DNA of 63,143 bases from Serendipita indica DSM 11827. Lineage: Eukaryota; Basidiomycota; Agaricomycetes; Sebacinales; Serendipitaceae. The stretch covers positions 1-63,143 of the forward strand of contig CAJVGD010000030.1 of the NCBI GenBank assembly GCA_910890315.1, written 5' to 3'. Below, piece after piece: positions 59,701 to 63,143 of this stretch. A program made the translations under genes and the position numbers. Positions within the stretch are counted from its first letter, which is position 1, and every line of letters begins with the position of its first letter. Below the pieces are notes generated by a model. The model ran no database searches. It was given only the letters and a program-made list of their open reading frames with translations, and was not told the DNA's origin.

Positions 59701-60428
59701 AACGGAGTGGGCACCTCAATATCGTTGCTTCCTGGAAATAATCTCAGCAATATCACACTATAGAAGAGCCTTCTACATACCATCGGACCGTAGGCTGATA
59801 TTCTTTCCTACTCGCCAGCATCCAAGCGTTCTCCTGTCGAAAGGCGGTCAGGAAGGCAGTATGTTCAGGATCTTAATTCAAAAGAGCTCCTTATATAGGA
59901 GATTTGTAGCCAGGGCCATGTCTCCAAGAATTGGCGTCGACTTGTAGGAGCTGGTGGTTAGTAGTCTCATTCAAAGTCATGGGACAGGCTCCAATCAGCG
60001 ATTCAAGGCAGTAAATAATGTTTCGACGCGTCGAAGAGCTCCACCGTCCTACCAAGCAGTCGAAGGCGTGACGGATATAAAGTTATTATCGATATTGCTC
60101 AGGACTTGGCGTTATCAGAGACTTTTTGTGGTAGCCAGTTCACGTCTCTGAATATTTATGAGAGCATATGGCAAATATGAGATTGTTTCAGCCGGTCCAT
60201 AAGATCTAGACAGGCCATGGTCGGTTGTGGTCAGCTCCAAGGCAAGCGCCCTCTACTCGACCTCAACCGTCATGATCTTTTTACTTCAATGGTCAGCCTT
60301 CCCAAACGCAAGATTACAGCCATTTTCTATTTCGATTTTACGACTGTTCAGTCGACAAATGATCGAGTATCTTCTCTCGATTAGTAACCAAGCTCCACCA
60401 TGCCTCAGCTATTGGCTACCCTGACTAT
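59701..60428. other. noncoding spacer left of the solo LTR
   Basis: No gene supported. On the minus strand near 59740-59860 a possible exon with a GTATGT..CCAG intron appears upstream of the small gene at 59.2-59.7 kb, but its frame does not connect. The last 170 bp already belong to duplication unit B. Confidence 0.4.
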
Positions 60429-60783
60429 TGAAAAGCGAGAACGCTTATTGAGGCGAGGATGAGTGACGGTAGATTGGAAGAAGGGAATGGGGGCGAGCGG
60501 GAAATACGAGTCTTAGGCCTCGGTAGGCGAGCGATGAACGGGAAAATAGCTGGAATTCTTCTTCTGTACATGATTATCGATTATTAGAGGCTTTATATAC
60601 GCGCGAGAGCGCGAGACGAAGCGCGGAAAGGATGGAGTTGAAACGAGAGTGAGGGAGATGAGACAGAGCGGAGCTGCTGCGCCGCTTAGAGAGTGTAAGA
60701 GACTAACCAGAGTGTAAGAAACTAGCTATCTAGCTCCATGGGACTCTGGCTGACCCGTGCCACTCGGGCACAAGGGTGTTACA
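60429..60783 (-). mobile_element. solo LTR of an LTR retrotransposon (fossil)
   Basis: A 355-bp block bounded by TG..CA, present in unit B but absent from unit A. On the minus strand it opens TGTAACACCC and contains a TATATAAAG promoter-like element near its middle. The 4-bp word CTAT flanks both ends (60425-60428 and 60784-60787), a plausible target-site duplication. No internal region, primer-binding site or coding part adjoins it, so it is a solo LTR left by recombination. Family (Ty3 or Ty1 type) cannot be told. It inserted after the segmental duplication arose; one LTR alone cannot be dated. Confidence 0.75.
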
Positions 60784-60889
60784 CTATTGTCGGCTACATC
60801 TATCTTACGTGGGACCCTCTATCACGCGACTTTTTCTGGCCTTTGGCATCTACCCCTACCTGCTCTGCCACGCACGCTCGACTTCTCAA

Positions 60890-61810
60890 CGACCGTTAGG
60901 ATAGATGCGAGTATCTGATCATATTCAAATCTGTCTATGAACAAATTCCTCATACTCGAAGATGGAAGTCGTCGTCGTCGTGATTCCTCTAGGCCTGGAC
61001 TCTCCGTTCAGATTCCCGAAGAATGAACAGTTTGATATTAATCGAAGGGTAACCCTCGTCCGTGTACACCTCAGCTGTCGCTCAGGACACCAGAATTTAC
61101 GCCTGTAAGCAATATCTCTCGATCTGCTCAGACCGGTGGCTTAGCTCACTAAAGGTTTCTAGAGATATAGATCATACACATCCGATTTGACCAACTATGT
61201 CAATGAGCGAACTGTGCGTATTCGACACGGCACCTGATTCACTCGCTATACCAACCCAGTACGCACTCGATTGATGACAAGTCGTGTGCAGTCAGAAGCA
61301 GAACCAACGATGCGTGCTATCGCGCTGAACCCGAGCTACAGCGTCAACTGCGGCGATGGATATCCCCTGGGGATAAGTCGCATTGGAAACAAACCCGCGT
61401 AAGAGGGCCCAAAAGTTGGGAGAAGAGTGTCCTTGCACCGACCCGAGGCTGTCGAATTTACCAAGTAAGGCCGCTTTTACGTAGTCGAGGTGCTGACGAC
61501 GACAAGTCGAACTTTACAGTGAAGCAACGACGAGCCCAAGAAGAGAGTCAAGGCGCAGGTGGATTCGATACTTTCACTTGATACATCGGAGACGTTCAGG
61601 ATCAGATCGTTGAATCCCAGGAGCTGTCGTACTTGGTAGTCGGGAAGGGTAGCAAGCGTGCCACAGAGATTGCAGCAACAGGATTGCTCTCTGGCGACCC
61701 TTCATTTCGCCTATCGACTCTCGGCATCTCTTTCACAAAGGACGCGATTGTAGGGAAACTCGACGAACATTGGCACCGCGATGGCGTATCTGGGAACGCT
61801 TGTACATCTG
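60890..61810 (+). pseudogene. unrecognised spliced locus, unit B, eroded
   Basis: Paralogue of 56,224-57,160. Both introns are conserved (GTAAGC donor near 61107 with TTTCTAG acceptor; 61465-61519). Frames: NYVNERTVRIRHGT around 61190-61235, with a silent GAA/GAG difference from unit A, then QRQLRRWISPGDKSHWKQTR, KSVLAPTRGCRIYQ and, after the second intron, KKRVKAQVDSILSLDTSETF. The first exon has lost bases relative to unit A, and an in-frame TGA follows the second acceptor. The alternative frame open in unit A is stopped here at about 61580. Probably nonfunctional, yet one stretch is almost identical to unit A. Confidence 0.35.
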
Positions 61811-62097
61811 CAAAGTGCAGTGATGCTGACCAGTCGTTGGAGGATTTGTAGATATGCTTATTTCGTTACCAAGGCTATTATCATGTGTCCTGGGTTATGA
61901 ATCTGCCTGAGAGAGGCGAGTCGAGTGAACGTCCCCCAGTCGCTTGTACTTCCTGATGCATGTCTCCAATGCCAAATTCTCGTGTATGATAGCCGTTTTG
62001 TGGGAAATTTGAAAATGGAAATTGAATCGTTTTGTTAACCATCAGGCACGGGGACAACTGTCCACAGATTTCGGATAGATAGAGACGAACCCCGAAG

Positions 62098-62105
62098 ATA
62101 TATAG
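62098..62105 (+). promoter_or_regulatory. TATA box of membrane gene B
   Basis: ATATATAG about 30 bp before ATG 62132, at the same place as the element of copy A. Confidence 0.45.
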
Positions 62106-62131
62106 TTAATTCACCCCCGCACTTCTTCCTC

Positions 62132-63143
62132 ATGGCTCTCGCACTCGCTGTTTACTCCTTGTCAGGCCGCGCCGCTCAGGATCTCGCATCCAACACGACG
62201 GAATGTCTTCCATCGTGCGCAAGTCAGTACAGGAGCCTACCTGGGATAGTCTTCAGCTGTCTCACGACCGTCTTCCTGTGCATCTGGGTGGCCCTCCATC
62301 TTAATGTCCCAGAACCCGTAGACACTAGAGGCATGGGCTACTTGGCTCGGTTCAAGATCTGGATAAGATCTTTCTTCCGATGCACTGTGGTTCCAGTTTT
62401 CGTCACACTGGCGTTCCCCGAATGGGTTCTGGGCATTGCAGTCCGTCAGTTCTTTGTGGCATCTCGCGTGGCCAAGGAGATTGGTATGCATCAGATAGTG
62501 AACCATTTCATAGTACTCATCTGGTTTGTTGCAAGATGCCACTCGTCAACAAGGTTTCTTTATCATCATGGGTGGCTTTCATCTTTTCAAACGAAGTCAA
62601 GGTCTTTCGAACAACCAAGTTGAGAATAGGAAGGAAAACATAGAAGAGACTCATCCATTGGTCGAAACCTCTGCGGTAGAAGCCCGAGAAGGTCGAGGTA
62701 GCTGTGCGCCAAGCAACAGGATGGCCAATCCATTTGAAGAGGAGGTTGGAGAACCAGTTCACCCTCTTGATCAGTTTGACGTCTGCCGTCTTCTCAAGGA
62801 TGGTAAGCTTTACCTCCCTCCTCCCGCCGAGCTGCAGGACAAGTGCAAGAGCGATGGACTTGCAAAGTTTCTGGTTGTAGTCCAAACGCTTTGGTTCATC
62901 ACCCAATGCATTGGAAGAAAAGTCAGCAAACTTCCGCTCACCGAGCTCGAAGTCGTTACGCTCGGCCATACTCTACTCGCCGTGGCAATGTACATCGCAT
63001 GGTGGGATAAGCCATATCGGGTGACATTCCCTATACGTGTGTATGAAACACCCCCAGAACGTACAAAAGAGCAAAAGGAGCTGGAGAAGATGGAAGATAT
63101 CAACTTTTGGCGGATTGCCATTTGGTATGTCATGGGCATTCAG
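62132..63143 (+). CDS. multi-pass membrane protein, Agaricomycete-type family (copy B, 3' end outside window)
   Basis: Close paralogue of 57495-58953. Exon 1 is 62132-62483: MALALAVYSLSGRAAQDLAS, CLTTVFLCIWVALHLNVPEP and FVTLAFPEWVLGIAVRQF. The intron 62484-62535 uses GTATGC..CAAG. Exon 2 continues DATRQQGFFIIMGGFHLF, a loop that differs most between copies (residues about 135-190), then CKSDGLAKFLVVVQTLWFIT, LTELEVVTLGHTLLAVAMYI and AWWDKPYRVTFPIRVYETPP. The frame is open to the last base, so the C-terminal helices lie outside. No break is seen. Function unknown. Confidence 0.85.

Larger units (their letters stand above)
60250..63143 (+). repeat. tandem segmental duplication, unit B (continues beyond window)
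   Basis: Counterpart of 55,980-58,953, interrupted by the LTR at 60429-60783. The membrane gene is well preserved here and runs off the right end of the window; the unrecognised locus before it is more eroded than in unit A. Confidence 0.85.

Overview
This is a nuclear stretch of a filamentous basidiomycete, most likely an Agaricomycete of the Rhizoctonia/Thanatephorus type. The evidence is dense genes on both strands, many 45-60 nt GT..AG introns, ordinary fungal core genes (TAF6, PRP4 kinase, HAP5, TBCD, VPS60, BUD22, an INO80 subunit) and lineage-type expanded families. Coordinates of spliced genes run from start codon to stop codon and include introns. No rRNA, tRNA or CRISPR array was seen.

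Left part (1-27 kb): a Ser/Thr kinase, an Ies6-like INO80 subunit, a phosphotransferase-like protein with membrane segments, HAP5/NF-YC, a C2H2 protein, a secreted M28 aminopeptidase, a secreted dipeptidyl-peptidase 5, a WDR7/rabconnectin-3-beta-like WD40 protein, a DDHD phospholipase, mitochondrial ribosomal protein uL29m and a large SPO71-like PH protein. Middle part (27-50 kb): TBCD, BUD22, two adjacent M28 aminopeptidases paralogous to the first, a decayed multi-pass membrane gene, VPS60, a SAM methyltransferase, PRP4 kinase, three tandem copies of a small F-box-like gene, TAF6 and an unrecognised zinc-finger-like gene. Right part (50-63 kb): an F-box-like protein with an AEK-repeat tail, an alpha/beta hydrolase with two frame breaks, an F-box/LRR-like protein, then a tandem segmental duplication. 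Each duplicated unit carries an unrecognised spliced locus plus a multi-pass membrane protein. The second unit contains a solo LTR and runs off the window.

The core genes form no single pathway; they are housekeeping neighbours, several divergently paired over about 80-190 bp. The accessory part is marked by local duplication: three M28 peptidases, three F-box-like genes and three members of one membrane family. With DPP5, the M28 enzymes would form an extracellular peptide-degrading set. Several otherwise good genes need one extra base, often an A, in a short homopolymer. This points to consensus errors as an alternative to pseudogenes, so every frame break here should be checked against reads first.
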